Below are positions 43,977 through 52,871 of a stretch of 64,000 nucleotides of DNA, one piece after another. The stretch is from Pedobacter cryophilus (GTDB lineage: Bacteria > Bacteroidota > Bacteroidia > Sphingobacteriales > Sphingobacteriaceae), in NCBI RefSeq assembly GCF_005116455.1, contig NZ_SWBP01000006.1:124001-188000 (forward strand), read 5' to 3'. Under the pieces are notes generated by a model. That model was not told the DNA's origin and did not search any database. It saw only the letters and a program-made list of their open reading frames with translations. Every line of letters begins with the position of its first letter. The stretch's first letter is position 1. A program made the translations under genes and the position numbers.

Positions 43977-44531
43977 TTATTTCTTTCCTGTTTTAGGCGC
44001 TAATGTTAAGAACATTCGTTTACCCTCTAATTTGGGTAATAGTTCTACTTTACCAACGTCTTCTAAAGCTTGAGCAAATTTTAATAATAAAATTTCACCT
44101 TGTTCTTTATAAACGATGGCTCTTCCTTTAAAATGGACATAGGCTCTCACCTTTTCTCCTGCCTCTAAGAAAGAAACGGCATGCTTTAATTTAAATTGAA
44201 AATCATGATCACTAGTATTCGGCCCGAAACGAATTTCTTTGATCACTGTTTGTTTAGCATTCGCTTTAATTTCTTTAAGCTTTTTCTTTTGCTCGTAAAC
44301 AAACTTGTTATAATCTACAATTTTACAAACCGGTGGATTAGCATTTGGAGAAATCTCTACTAAATCGAGATCTAATTCCTGTGCCATTTCCAACGCTTTT
44401 TCGATAGGATAAACCCCTTGCTCTATATCCTCGCCTACTACCCTAACTTCTTTAGCTCTAATTCTTCTATTGATATTATGAGCTGGTTCTGTTACTCTTC
44501 TGCTTCTATTCGGGTTCAATTTAGGTCTAAT
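43977..44531 (-). CDS. infC: Translation initiation factor IF-3, ATT start
   Basis: IF-3 binds the 30S subunit, blocks 50S joining and proofreads start codons. N-terminal ([51 protein letters not shown]) and C-terminal domains are complete. The start is placed at ATT (44529-44531) because GGAGG lies 6 bp upstream (44538-44542) in a genome with few such sites, and infC is known to start with AUU in other bacteria. This gives [12 protein letters not shown]..., 184 codons. The in-frame TTG at 44517-44519 is the fallback. An AUU start lets IF-3 repress its own translation. Confidence 0.94.
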   Translation of the reverse strand: MRPKLNPNRSRRVTEPAHNINRRIRAKEVRVVGEDIEQGVYPIEKALEMAQELDLDLVEISPNANPPVCKIVDYNKFVYEQKKKLKEIKANAKQTVIKEIRFGPNTSDHDFQFKLKHAVSFLEAGEKVRAYVHFKGRAIVYKEQGEILLLKFAQALEDVGKVELLPKLEGKRMFLTLAPKTGKK

Positions 44532-44537
44532 GATTGT

Positions 44538-44542
44538 CCTCC
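44538..44542 (-). promoter_or_regulatory. Shine-Dalgarno GGAGG deciding the infC start
   Basis: GGAGG on the minus strand, 6 bp before the ATT codon. It is the clearest Shine-Dalgarno sequence in the window and selects ATT over the downstream TTG. Confidence 0.8.
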
Positions 44543-44553
44543 ATTTAAATAAT

Positions 44554-46479
44554 TTAAATTATAATTTCTTTTTGAAGATGATTGCTAAACTCTTCTATAC
44601 TCATACTTCCCTGATCACCTTCTCCGTGTTTTCTTACAGAAACCGTTCCATCTTCCATTTCCTTCTCTCCTATAATCAACATGAAAGGAATTTTCTTGAT
44701 TTCCGCATCCCTAATCTTCCTCCCAATCTTCTCGTCACGCAAATCAATTAGCCCGCGAATATCGGAATTATTTAACGATTCTAAAACTTTTTTACCATAT
44801 TCTTCAAATTTTTCAGAAATAGGTAAAACTATAAATTGCTCTGGGGTTAACCATAATGGGAAGTTACCCGCACAATGCTCTATCAATACGGCAACAAATC
44901 TTTCTAAAGAACCAAATGGCGCTCTATGAATCATTACTGGGCGATGCTTTTGATTGTCACTGCCTGTGTATTCTAATTCAAATCGCTCTGGCAGGTTATA
45001 ATCTACCTGTATGGTTCCTAATTGCCATTTTCTACCTAGGGCATCCTTCACCATAAAGTCTAATTTTGGACCATAAAAAGCCGCTTCACCGGTTTCTACC
45101 ACAGTTATTAAACCTTTTTCTTCAGCAGCCTCTATAATAGCGGTTTCGGCTAATTCCCAATTTTCATCAGAACCTATATACTTCGCTTTATTTTCTGGGT
45201 CACGTAGAGAAACTTGTGCTGTATAGTTTTCAAAACCTAAGGCTTTAAAAACATACAATACCAAATCAATTACTTTTTTAAATTCTTCTTTTACCTGATC
45301 TGGGCGGCAAAACAAATGTGCATCATCTTGAGTAAATCCTCTTACCCTGGTTAAACCATGTAATTCTCCACTTTGTTCATAGCGGTAAACAGTACCAAAC
45401 TCGGCTAATCTGATGGGTAAATCTTTATATGACCGAGGCTTAAATTTATAAATTTCACAATGATGAGGGCAATTCATTGGTTTCAAGAAAAACTCCTCTC
45501 CTTCTTGTGGTGTTTTTATAGGCTGAAAAGAATCTGCACCATATTTATCATAATGACCAGAAGTTACATATAAGTTTTTATGCCCAATATGCGGGGTAAT
45601 TACTTGTTCATAGCCTGCTTTTTGTTGTGCTTTTGATAAAAAATTTACTAATCTTTCTCTTAAAGCCGCACCTTTGGGCAACCATAAAGGCAATCCCATT
45701 CCTACTTTCTCAGAGAAAGTAAATAACTCTAATTCCTTACCTAATTTACGGTGATCACGCTTCTTTGCTTCTTCAATCATGTGAAGATACTCTGTAAGCT
45801 CACTTTGCTTTGGGAAAGTAACTCCGTATATACGAGTTAATTGTTTTCTGCTTTCGTCACCTCTCCAATAGGCGCCGGCTACGTTGGTTAGCTTTACGGC
45901 TTTGATAAAACCTGTATTAGGAATATGTGGTCCACGACATAAATCAGTAAAGTTACCTTGGGTGTAGAAAGTTATTTTTCCATCTTCCAAGTCTTTAATT
46001 AAATCTAGTTTATATTCGTCGCCTTTATCTTCAAAGTATTTTGTAGCATCAGCTTTTGAAATAGCAGTTTTTAAATAATCTGCTTTGGTGCGGGCTAATT
46101 CTAATACTTTATCTTCTATCTTTTTAAAATCATCAGAAGAAAATTCTCTCTCCCCAAAATCTACATCGTAATAAAAACCAGTTTCTATAGCTGGCCCAAT
46201 TCCAAATTTTGTTCCCGGATATAAAAACTCTAAAGCTTCCGCTAATAAATGCGCTGATGAATGCCAAAATGTACTTTTACCTTGCGCATCATTCCAGGTT
46301 AACAATTTAACGGCTGAATCCTCTTCAATAGCTAAAGAAGAATCTACTACTTTACCGTTTACTTCGGCAGCTAAAACGTTTCTGGCTAAGCCTTCTGAAA
46401 TAGAAAGGGCTATTTGGTGTGCATTGGTTCCTTTTTCATATTCCCTAACTGAACCATCGGGAAGTGTAATCTTAATCAT
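44554..46479 (-). CDS. thrS: Threonyl-tRNA synthetase
   Basis: A 641-residue class II synthetase with TGS (1-60, [27 protein letters not shown]), editing ([35 protein letters not shown], with the HxxxH zinc motif), catalytic ([11 protein letters not shown] zinc cysteine, [35 protein letters not shown]) and anticodon-binding ([19 protein letters not shown]) domains. It heads the thrS-infC-rpmI-rplT operon, with a leader of ~70 nt that contains a hairpin. Confidence 0.98.
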   Translation of the reverse strand: MIKITLPDGSVREYEKGTNAHQIALSISEGLARNVLAAEVNGKVVDSSLAIEEDSAVKLLTWNDAQGKSTFWHSSAHLLAEALEFLYPGTKFGIGPAIETGFYYDVDFGEREFSSDDFKKIEDKVLELARTKADYLKTAISKADATKYFEDKGDEYKLDLIKDLEDGKITFYTQGNFTDLCRGPHIPNTGFIKAVKLTNVAGAYWRGDESRKQLTRIYGVTFPKQSELTEYLHMIEEAKKRDHRKLGKELELFTFSEKVGMGLPLWLPKGAALRERLVNFLSKAQQKAGYEQVITPHIGHKNLYVTSGHYDKYGADSFQPIKTPQEGEEFFLKPMNCPHHCEIYKFKPRSYKDLPIRLAEFGTVYRYEQSGELHGLTRVRGFTQDDAHLFCRPDQVKEEFKKVIDLVLYVFKALGFENYTAQVSLRDPENKAKYIGSDENWELAETAIIEAAEEKGLITVVETGEAAFYGPKLDFMVKDALGRKWQLGTIQVDYNLPERFELEYTGSDNQKHRPVMIHRAPFGSLERFVAVLIEHCAGNFPLWLTPEQFIVLPISEKFEEYGKKVLESLNNSDIRGLIDLRDEKIGRKIRDAEIKKIPFMLIIGEKEMEDGTVSVRKHGEGDQGSMSIEEFSNHLQKEIII

Positions 46480-46518
46480 CTACAATATGATTTATAAGTT
46501 GTAAAATTTATTTATTTG

Positions 46519-46540
46519 AACACTCACACAATTGAGTGTT
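46519..46540 (-). promoter_or_regulatory. Hairpin in the thrS leader
   Basis: AACACTC and GAGTGTT form a 7-bp stem around an 8-nt loop, between a TATTTTTG -7 box and the thrS ATG. It may be an operator for ThrS autocontrol, as known for E. coli thrS, or a processing site; this is an inference from position. Confidence 0.35.
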
Positions 46541-46549
46541 TATGATTTG

Positions 46550-46557
46550 CAAAAATA
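46550..46557 (-). promoter_or_regulatory. -7 element of the thrS operon
   Basis: The minus strand reads TATTTTTG, an exact TAnnTTTG match, 70 bp before the thrS ATG. Confidence 0.45.
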
Positions 46558-46652
46558 GCAGAAAATTTAGATTCTTTGTTCACACATTTAATCAATTCCT
46601 ATATTAATGCAACGGCATGATTTTAGAGATTGCTTTTTGATAATTATTTAGA

Positions 46653-47807
46653 ATGAGTTGGATAAAAATGTTTGCGGATGCAACTGAAGCGTCAGAAGAT
46701 TTAATTGATGATTTGGTTTTTAAGATCAAAAAAAAATTAAAGTGGAATTCTCCAGTTGTAATTATGCCCTACCGAACTTATGGTACCCGAACAAATATTT
46801 ATATTAAAGGCAGGGTATTAGAAAACAAATTAATAAAACCTGCAAGTGGTAAAGAAAGTCTTTTAAACAACTTATCAAATATGTATAAAAGGTTTCAGAG
46901 TGATGAGGTATCTGGCGTAACGATAAGTGCTGTTTATCATGACAAAACTTATGAAATAATAACAGATGAGGAGGGTTATTATAGCTTAAATTTTTCGCCA
47001 GTAGGGCAACCTAATATTCATTCGCTTTGGCACCCTGTTTCTCTTAAAATTAAAGATTCTCCTATTCCTTGGGAAGATCAAGAATATATTGCAGAGGTAT
47101 TAGTTCCTCCTGTTGATGCTGAATTTGGCGTTATTAGTGATATTGATGATACGGTTGTTCAAACATCTGCAACCCAATTTTTAGCCATGGCTAAAACTGT
47201 ATTTTTAAATAATGCACATTCTAGATTGCCTTTCCCTGGTGTCTCGGCATTTTATAATGCCTTATTGTTGGGTAAAAGTGGGAAACGAAATAATCCTTTC
47301 TTTTACGTTTCTAGCAGTCCATGGAATATGTATGATTTGCTAAAGGAATTTCTTGATTTAAATAAAATACCAGAAGGCCCTTTATTACTTCGTGATTTTG
47401 GATTGCAGGATAATAAGTTGATCAGTAGTGGACATCAGGCTCATAAAACAAAAGAAATCGTTAATATTTTAAAAATGTATCCAAATCTTAACTTTGTTTT
47501 GATTGGAGACAGCGGCCAACAAGATGCTTACATCTACAAAGAAATAGCTACTTTATATCCTGAGCGAATTTTAGCTATCTACATCCGTGATTTAGGACTA
47601 GAAAAAACCTCCAAAGCAATTAATGAATTGATTGCTACAAGTGTTGGGCAAAATATAGACATTACCTTAACTAAAGATGCAGAACAAGCGGCAAAACATG
47701 CAGCCCAGAAAGGTTTAATTTTTGTGGAAGCTATTCCTGAAATTAAAATTGATAAAAAACAAGATAAAGGAGAATTACCTGGGAAAGAAGAAAATACGAT
47801 TGTTTAA
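46653..47807 (+). CDS. App1-family (DUF2183) phosphatase-domain protein
   Basis: A 384-residue cytosolic protein. Residues ~160-345 form the App1/DUF2183 domain, related to phosphatidate phosphatases, with the DxDxT-type motif ISDIDDTVVQTSA, then FYVSSSPWNMYDLLKEFL and NFVLIGDSGQQDAYIYKEI. The N-terminal ~150 residues are beta-rich (IKGRVLENK, GVTISAVYHDKTYEIITDEEGYYSLNF). Fungal App1 dephosphorylates phosphatidate; the bacterial substrate is not established. Stands alone. Confidence 0.88.
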   Translation: MSWIKMFADATEASEDLIDDLVFKIKKKLKWNSPVVIMPYRTYGTRTNIYIKGRVLENKLIKPASGKESLLNNLSNMYKRFQSDEVSGVTISAVYHDKTYEIITDEEGYYSLNFSPVGQPNIHSLWHPVSLKIKDSPIPWEDQEYIAEVLVPPVDAEFGVISDIDDTVVQTSATQFLAMAKTVFLNNAHSRLPFPGVSAFYNALLLGKSGKRNNPFFYVSSSPWNMYDLLKEFLDLNKIPEGPLLLRDFGLQDNKLISSGHQAHKTKEIVNILKMYPNLNFVLIGDSGQQDAYIYKEIATLYPERILAIYIRDLGLEKTSKAINELIATSVGQNIDITLTKDAEQAAKHAAQKGLIFVEAIPEIKIDKKQDKGELPGKEENTIV

Positions 47808-47847
47808 GGTGTGAATAGATAAAATCAAACAAAAATCTTATTAATTT

Positions 47848-48576
47848 TTACACATTACCCCAACCTGTAGCCAAAACATCAGCTAAATGCATGGTTTTAA
47901 TTGGAAGGTTTTGTTGATCTATGTAAGCTTGTAGTTGCAATAAACAAGAAGCATCGGTAGATATTATATATTCTGCTCCTGTTTCTAAAGCATTTTGAAC
48001 TTTTTGCTCGGCCATAGCCGATGAAATTCCAGCAAATTTTACAGCGAAGGTTCCTCCAAAGCCACAGCAAACTTCGTTATCTTTCATCTCTACCAATTCT
48101 AAACCCAAAACTTTAGATAATAGCAAACGTGGTTCTTCTTTAATTTTACACTCTCTTAAAGCACTGCAAGAATCGTGATAAACGGCTTTACCTTCTAATT
48201 CAGCACCAAAATAATCTTTGTTTAAAACATTGATTAAAAAATCTGAAAGCTCATAAATATGACCTTGAATATTTTTGCATTTATTGTGAATGGCGGTGTT
48301 AAAAAACAAATCGTTATAAGAGTTTTTCACCATTCCGGTGCAAGAAGCTGAGGGAGAAACGATATAATTTTGTTCAGAAAAATCATTTAAAAATTTAGTA
48401 CCTACTTCTTTAGCTTCGTCCCAAAAACCTGCATTATAAGCAGGTTGTCCACAACAAGTTTGCTCTGGATTATAAATCACCTTGCAGCCTGCTTTTTCTA
48501 AAACTTTAACGGTATTTTTTGCTGTTTCTGGATAAAGCTGATCAATAAAACAAGGAATAAATAATTCAATATTCAT
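47848..48576 (-). CDS. LutA/YkgE-like (Fe-S)-binding protein
   Basis: A 242-residue CCG-domain protein resembling LutA, a subunit of the L-lactate oxidation complex LutABC. It opens MNIELFIPCFIDQLYPE and has two cysteine-rich CCG motifs (TCCGQPAYNAG and VCCGFGGTFAVKF) plus cysteines in SASCTGMV and YHDSCSALRECKI, which bind an iron-sulfur or heterodisulfide-type cluster. No LutB or LutC gene is in the window, so the partner must be distant. Confidence 0.88.
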   Translation of the reverse strand: MNIELFIPCFIDQLYPETAKNTVKVLEKAGCKVIYNPEQTCCGQPAYNAGFWDEAKEVGTKFLNDFSEQNYIVSPSASCTGMVKNSYNDLFFNTAIHNKCKNIQGHIYELSDFLINVLNKDYFGAELEGKAVYHDSCSALRECKIKEEPRLLLSKVLGLELVEMKDNEVCCGFGGTFAVKFAGISSAMAEQKVQNALETGAEYIISTDASCLLQLQAYIDQQNLPIKTMHLADVLATGWGNV

Positions 48577-48654
48577 TTAGAAAAAGTAGGATTAAAAAAA
48601 TAAAATCAAAAGTAGAAAGTTTAAATCAGAAAATTGGAGTTTTATAAATAAGTT

Positions 48655-49962
48655 TTAGGTTAAAAGTGTTTTACGTTCTTGTCTTAAAACCGTGAATAAT
48701 AATATTAAACCAATGATAAAAAATGTTCCTAAACTTAGGGCACTATTTCTCATGTTTCCGGTGAGTTCTTCTATTAAACCAAAACTAAATAACCCGGCTA
48801 CAATGGCCAATTTCTCGGTTACATCATAAAAACTGAAAAAAGAAGCGGTATCTGGCGTTGCTTCTGGTAAAAATTTAGAGAAAGTAGAGCGGGATAACGA
48901 TTGAATTCCTCCCATTATTAAGCCCACCACCGCGGCCAAAACATAGAATTGATATTCATTAGCCACAAAATAAGCAGCCACACATACTCCAATCCAAATA
49001 AAAACCACAAAAATTAGAACCTGGATATTTCCAAATACTTTTGACAACCTCGACATTAAAATTGCACCTAAAATAGCTACCAACTGAATAATAAGAATGG
49101 TTGCAATAAGTTTTGATGTCCCTAAATGCAATATTTTTTCTCCAAAATTAGCGGCAACCAACATAATAGTTTGCACTCCCATAGCATAGAAAAAATATGC
49201 CGTTAAATACTTTTTAAGAACCGGCATTTGCTTTACCTGCACCCATACTTTTTTTAATTCTTGCAAACCACTATGTACTTTAGATTTATCTAATTTATTG
49301 TAATTAGGGCTTCCTTTTGGTAAAACCGAAAATGGAATTTGAGAAAAGCCTATCCACCATAATCCTACTAAAAGAAAGGATAATCTGGCTGGTAAAGAAG
49401 CATCTGTGATTCCAAAAAATTCTGGTTTTAGAACAAATACAAAACAAATGATTTGAAGAATTACACTTCCTACATATCCATAAGAAAAACCTTTTGCACT
49501 CACTTTATCTTGCTCTTCTTTTGTGGCAATTTCTGGTAAATAAGAATTACTAAATACAATTCCACCGTTATAACCAATAGCGGCTACAGCAAATAAAATG
49601 ATGCTAAATTCTAAGGTATTTATTTTAAAGAAAAACAAACCAGCGCAGGCTATAGCTCCAATCCAGGTAAATACTTTCATAAATACCTTTTTATTACCAT
49701 GATAATCTGCTGTTGCTGTTAAAAATGGAGTGATGATGGCAATAATTAAGTAAGCTACAGCTAAAGCGTAATTAGATAACGCTGTGTTTACAAATTTCAT
49801 CCCAAAGAAAAACACTTTATCCCCATTTTCACTTGTAGTAGTAATTGCGGTATAATAAGCTGGAAAAATAGTAGAAGTGATCACCAAGTTATAAGCAGAG
49901 TTTGACCAGTCAAACATGGCCCATGCTCTGATGGTCTTTTTATTATTTTTGATAGACAGCAT
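48655..49962 (-). CDS. UMF1/Atg22-like MFS transporter
   Basis: A 435-residue inner-membrane transporter with about 12 hydrophobic helices. It opens IRAWAMFDWSNSAYNLVITSTIFPAYYTAI, the hallmark of the UMF1 family (vacuole effluxer Atg22-like). Later landmarks are FSNSYLPEIATKEEQDKVSAKGFSYGYVGS and GGIQSLSRSTFSKFLPEATPDTASFFSFYDV. The substrate is unknown. Confidence 0.9.
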   Translation of the reverse strand: MLSIKNNKKTIRAWAMFDWSNSAYNLVITSTIFPAYYTAITTTSENGDKVFFFGMKFVNTALSNYALAVAYLIIAIITPFLTATADYHGNKKVFMKVFTWIGAIACAGLFFFKINTLEFSIILFAVAAIGYNGGIVFSNSYLPEIATKEEQDKVSAKGFSYGYVGSVILQIICFVFVLKPEFFGITDASLPARLSFLLVGLWWIGFSQIPFSVLPKGSPNYNKLDKSKVHSGLQELKKVWVQVKQMPVLKKYLTAYFFYAMGVQTIMLVAANFGEKILHLGTSKLIATILIIQLVAILGAILMSRLSKVFGNIQVLIFVVFIWIGVCVAAYFVANEYQFYVLAAVVGLIMGGIQSLSRSTFSKFLPEATPDTASFFSFYDVTEKLAIVAGLFSFGLIEELTGNMRNSALSLGTFFIIGLILLFTVLRQERKTLLT

Positions 49963-50076
49963 TATATTACGATTGAGGTTTTACATTTGCGAGTTTAAAA
50001 ATCATGTCTTTAATTTTGAGATTTACTAGCGAAATAAAAGTATATAAAAACAAGTAACCACAAGAATAAATTTTAA

Positions 50077-50391
50077 TTGAGCGTAAAAAGAGAAATCAAA
50101 TGTTTGCATTGTAAAGAATGGACTTTGTGGCGTGGAGAAATTTACGACCGATGTTTGTATTGTGGTGAGTTTTTACAGAATGAAGATTTTATCAAAAAAG
50201 TAGAAACTGATATCAGAACTCAGGTTAAGGAAGAAAATGACCTTTTTCATATTAAACCTACTGATAAAGAATTCACTAAGAAAAGCAAAAAATTTTTAAG
50301 AAGATTTAGAAAGGTTTTTGTGGTAGCACAAGCCGCTTTAATTGCTTTTATGAGCTTACTTTTGTGGCTTATTGGATTGATGAGTACTTAA
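50077..50391 (+). CDS. Small zinc-ribbon membrane protein
   Basis: A 104-residue hypothetical protein starting at a TTG (50077), the only start in frame before the conserved part. A four-cysteine ribbon, CLHCKEWTLWRGEIYDRCLYC, occupies residues 8-29. A charged helix follows, then a C-terminal membrane helix (FVVAQAALIAFMSLLLWLIGLM). The cysteine knuckles suggest zinc binding; function is unknown. Its stop is 2 bp before the next gene. Confidence 0.75.
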   Translation: MSVKREIKCLHCKEWTLWRGEIYDRCLYCGEFLQNEDFIKKVETDIRTQVKEENDLFHIKPTDKEFTKKSKKFLRRFRKVFVVAQAALIAFMSLLLWLIGLMST

Positions 50392-50393
50392 TA

Positions 50394-50759
50394 ATGGCAA
50401 CATTAACTAATAAATGGTTTTTAGTTTTCAGCCTAATTTGGCTCATTATTTTTACTTGTACTAAGTTTGGAATTTACTTTTACTGGCCTATTCAATTTTA
50501 CCTGATTGATTTAATTGCAGTTCCAATTATTGGGAATTTAAGCTTGGCTTTTTACCGTTTTATATTAAAAAATCAGTTAGCTAGGCTCTCTTTTTGGCAT
50601 ATTGCTTTTATAGTTTTAAGCTTAATTGTAGTTTTTGAATGGTATATGCCTAAATCTAACAGTCGTTACTCTGCAGATATTTTTGATGTGGTGATGTATA
50701 TTTTGGGTGGTTTATTTTTTGGATTGGTGATGAATTGCAAAAAGTCTAAAGTCCGCTGA
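50394..50759 (+). CDS. Hypothetical four-helix membrane protein
   Basis: A 121-residue, strongly hydrophobic protein with about four membrane helices (FLVFSLIWLIIFTCTKFG, FYLIDLIAVPIIGNLSLAFY, FWHIAFIVLSLIVVFEWY, DVVMYILGGLFFGLVM). The ATG at 50394 is used; a GTG at 50364 would overlap the upstream gene. It sits 2 bp after the zinc-ribbon protein, so the two are coupled and may work together at the inner membrane. Confidence 0.75.
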   Translation: MATLTNKWFLVFSLIWLIIFTCTKFGIYFYWPIQFYLIDLIAVPIIGNLSLAFYRFILKNQLARLSFWHIAFIVLSLIVVFEWYMPKSNSRYSADIFDVVMYILGGLFFGLVMNCKKSKVR

Positions 50760-50845
50760 AAGCAGTTGTAGGTTATCAGTTCTAAGTTTTCTGTGGAGGC
50801 TATCGGTTAGTTTAATTTCACTATCAAGTTTCTATTACTTTTTTT

Positions 50846-50922
50846 GCGTTAGGGACTGAAACGGCAGCTTTTTTGGCTTTTTTGGGCCAAAAAACTACAG
50901 TGTAAGGCCCGCCCGAACGCCC
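50846..50922 (-). repeat. GGGCGTT...GCTGCCG...AACGC interspersed repeat, copy 2
   Basis: On the minus strand it starts GGGCGTTCGGGCGGGCC, carries TACACTGTA, a TTTGGCC/AAAAAGCC hairpin and GCTGCCGTTTCAGTCCC, and ends TAACGC. It has the same block order as 29686-29784 and is GC-richer than its surroundings. Confidence 0.6.
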
Positions 50923-50943
50923 AAATAAAAACCTTTTTAAAAC

Positions 50944-50973
50944 AAAAAAGCCCCAATAAATTGAGGCTTTCTG
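50944..50973 (-). terminator. Terminator of the sigma-protease operon
   Basis: AAAGCCCCAA / TTGAGGCTTT forms a 10-bp stem with one mismatch and a 4-nt loop, 17 bp past the protease gene stop. Confidence 0.8.
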
Positions 50974-50989
50974 TAAAATATGTTGCTAA

Positions 50990-52081
50990 TTAATTATTGT
51001 AAACCTTTACTACAAAAATAAAATCTTGCATCTTTTTTATACGTTGTGTTCTGCTTAATCCTGCCAATGTATTTTTCTTATTGATAGTGATTTTCTCTTT
51101 TAAAGAATCTTGAGGAATATTGTCTATCGCTTTTAACAAAAAGTTAGATTTTATAGCAAATGTTGCTCCATCTGCCTGAGTTTGCTTGCCACTCACAATA
51201 CCAATAATGTTTCCTTTGCTATCTAATAAAGGCCCACCAGAATTACCTGGATTAACCGGAATAGAAACTTGATAAGCAATAGAATCGCCACCAAAACCAT
51301 TAGCCGAACTTAAGTAACCTTCTCCGTAAACTACATCATCTTTTGGGAAACCAAAAGTGTAAACGTCTTCTCCTAAATCAGAAGCTTTTCTTTTAAAGGT
51401 ATAAGGTAAGGCCGAAAGATTTTTGAATGTTGGATCTATAATTTGTAATACAGCAATATCAGAAGCCGGATCTATGTAAATGGTTTCCACTTTAAAAGAC
51501 TCGCCTTTATTATTTTGAACATAAATAGAATCGGCACCTTCTACCACATGGTAATTGGTCACCAAATATCCGTTAGATGTTAATGCAAATCCTGTTCCGC
51601 CAAACTGACTTGGTGTAGCATCTTGATTTTTACTGTTAATATTTCTGATTAAAGCATTTTGAGAACGCTTTATATTTTCCATATCTCTTTTTAAAGCGCT
51701 GTAACTTGGGTTGGTTTCCTTTTTAAACTGACCTGTTGATAAAAGCGTAACCAAAGTAACCAAAATAGCTACAGAAGCTGCCACCGCTAAATTTTTCTTA
51801 TGCTTTCTCCAAATAGAAACAATTTTAGTTGGCTTCTCTAGGTATTGTTCTTTTAAAGCTTCCACATCTAATTCTGCATGAATTTCATTCATTGCATTTC
51901 TAAGATTTCTTTCTTCTCCAAAACTTTTTAAAGTTTTTAGAAAATCTAAATGTGCAATTACCTTATGATCTAAAGCTGAATTTGCTTTTCTTTCTAAATC
52001 AAAAGCAGCCAATTCCTCAGCGCTCATCTCATTAAAAAGATAAGATTCAATTTTTTTAATCAAATCAATTTCACTTTTCAT
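50990..52081 (-). CDS. Membrane-anchored trypsin/DegP-like protease with anti-sigma-like N-terminus
   Basis: A 363-residue protein in three parts. Residues 1-90 are cytosolic, acidic and helical (IESYLFNEMSAEELAAFDLERKAN...), like the N-terminal segment of Bacteroidota anti-sigma factors. Residues ~98-114 form one membrane helix (LAVAASVAILVTLVTLL). Residues ~155-340 form an S1C/trypsin-like protease with His178 (TNYHVVEG), Asp208 (DPASDIAVLQI) and Ser281 (NPGNSGGPLLD). No PDZ domain follows. It lies 5 bp after a sigma factor gene. I infer that it holds the sigma factor and senses envelope damage with its periplasmic protease part. Confidence 0.88.
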   Translation of the reverse strand: MKSEIDLIKKIESYLFNEMSAEELAAFDLERKANSALDHKVIAHLDFLKTLKSFGEERNLRNAMNEIHAELDVEALKEQYLEKPTKIVSIWRKHKKNLAVAASVAILVTLVTLLSTGQFKKETNPSYSALKRDMENIKRSQNALIRNINSKNQDATPSQFGGTGFALTSNGYLVTNYHVVEGADSIYVQNNKGESFKVETIYIDPASDIAVLQIIDPTFKNLSALPYTFKRKASDLGEDVYTFGFPKDDVVYGEGYLSSANGFGGDSIAYQVSIPVNPGNSGGPLLDSKGNIIGIVSGKQTQADGATFAIKSNFLLKAIDNIPQDSLKEKITINKKNTLAGLSRTQRIKKMQDFIFVVKVYNN

Positions 52082-52086
52082 ATTTC

Positions 52087-52659
52087 TTATTTTTGACTAA
52101 AAAACAATTTCTTTAGCCTTTGAAGACACTTATATTTTTGAGTCTTGGCATTATCTGCATTGGTATAACCAAATTTCTCGCAAATGTCTTGCATAGAACT
52201 ATTATGAATGTAAAAATCTTCAATAATAGTTTTGCAAGGTTCACCTAACTCTTGTAAAGCACTATTCATTAATAAAAACTGCTGATCTTTTTCTTCACGC
52301 TGCTCTACATCTTGCTCTACCTGAAAATGATCTTCGTAATCTTTAATATCTCCACCACTAAATCTACTTTTATGATTTAGCTTCTTTAACCACAACCTTC
52401 TACATACCGAGTATAAAAATGTTTTAAGCTTACTACTTAATTCAAAATCTCCACTTTTTATTTTATCATGAAGAACTAAAACTCCTTCCTGAAAAACATC
52501 TTTAGCATCATCTTCATTTCCGTTGTTATTAATGATCAATTGTAAGACCATTGGAAAATAAGTTTTATAAAGATATTTAAGTGTAGCAGATGAATTATTC
52601 AGGATGCCTAAAATGATTTCCTTATCTGTTGGCTTAGAATCGTTTATCTTGTTACTCAC
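52087..52659 (-). CDS. ECF-type sigma factor paired with membrane protease
   Basis: A 190-residue sigma-70 family protein. Region 2 is YLYKTYFPMVLQLIINNNGNEDDAKDVFQEGVLVLHDKI...LKTFLYSVCRRLWLKKL; region 4 is LGEPCKTIIEDFYIHNSSMQDICEKFGYTNADNAKTQKYKCLQRLKKLF. The only plausible start is the GTG at 52657-52659, since an in-frame stop lies two codons upstream. The two-box element GGGTTAC-N15-GTATTAA ends 3 bp before this GTG, implying autoregulation and a nearly leaderless mRNA. It is co-transcribed with the protease gene. Confidence 0.9.
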   Translation of the reverse strand: MSNKINDSKPTDKEIILGILNNSSATLKYLYKTYFPMVLQLIINNNGNEDDAKDVFQEGVLVLHDKIKSGDFELSSKLKTFLYSVCRRLWLKKLNHKSRFSGGDIKDYEDHFQVEQDVEQREEKDQQFLLMNSALQELGEPCKTIIEDFYIHNSSMQDICEKFGYTNADNAKTQKYKCLQRLKKLFFSQK

Positions 52660-52662
52660 TTC

Positions 52663-52691
52663 TTAATACTATTTCCGCTAAATTGTAACCC
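52663..52691 (-). promoter_or_regulatory. Two-box element before the sigma factor gene
   Basis: The minus strand reads GGGTTAC (52691-52685), 15 bp, GTATTAA (52669-52663). Both boxes and the spacing are identical to the element at 52808-52836 on the other strand. Candidate promoter recognised by the adjacent sigma factor, or a shared operator. Confidence 0.65.
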
Positions 52692-52807
52692 TTTCTCCGT
52701 AAAAAAAAATTTAAACTGCATTATTATCTAAATAATTTCAAATTATTATCCAAAATTCAATCCAAAAAATAAAATTTCACCTTTTTTAAAAAAAATTCAA
52801 GTATTGA

Positions 52808-52836
52808 GGGTTACCTTTTTAAATTTTAGGTATTAA
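52808..52836 (+). promoter_or_regulatory. Two-box element before the small lipoprotein gene
   Basis: GGGTTAC (52808-52814), 15 bp, GTATTAA (52830-52836), 35 bp upstream of the ATG at 52872. It is identical in both boxes and in spacing to the divergent element before the sigma gene. Confidence 0.65.
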
Positions 52837-52871
52837 CCAGTAATTAATCACAAAATAAAAAAGAAATTAAC

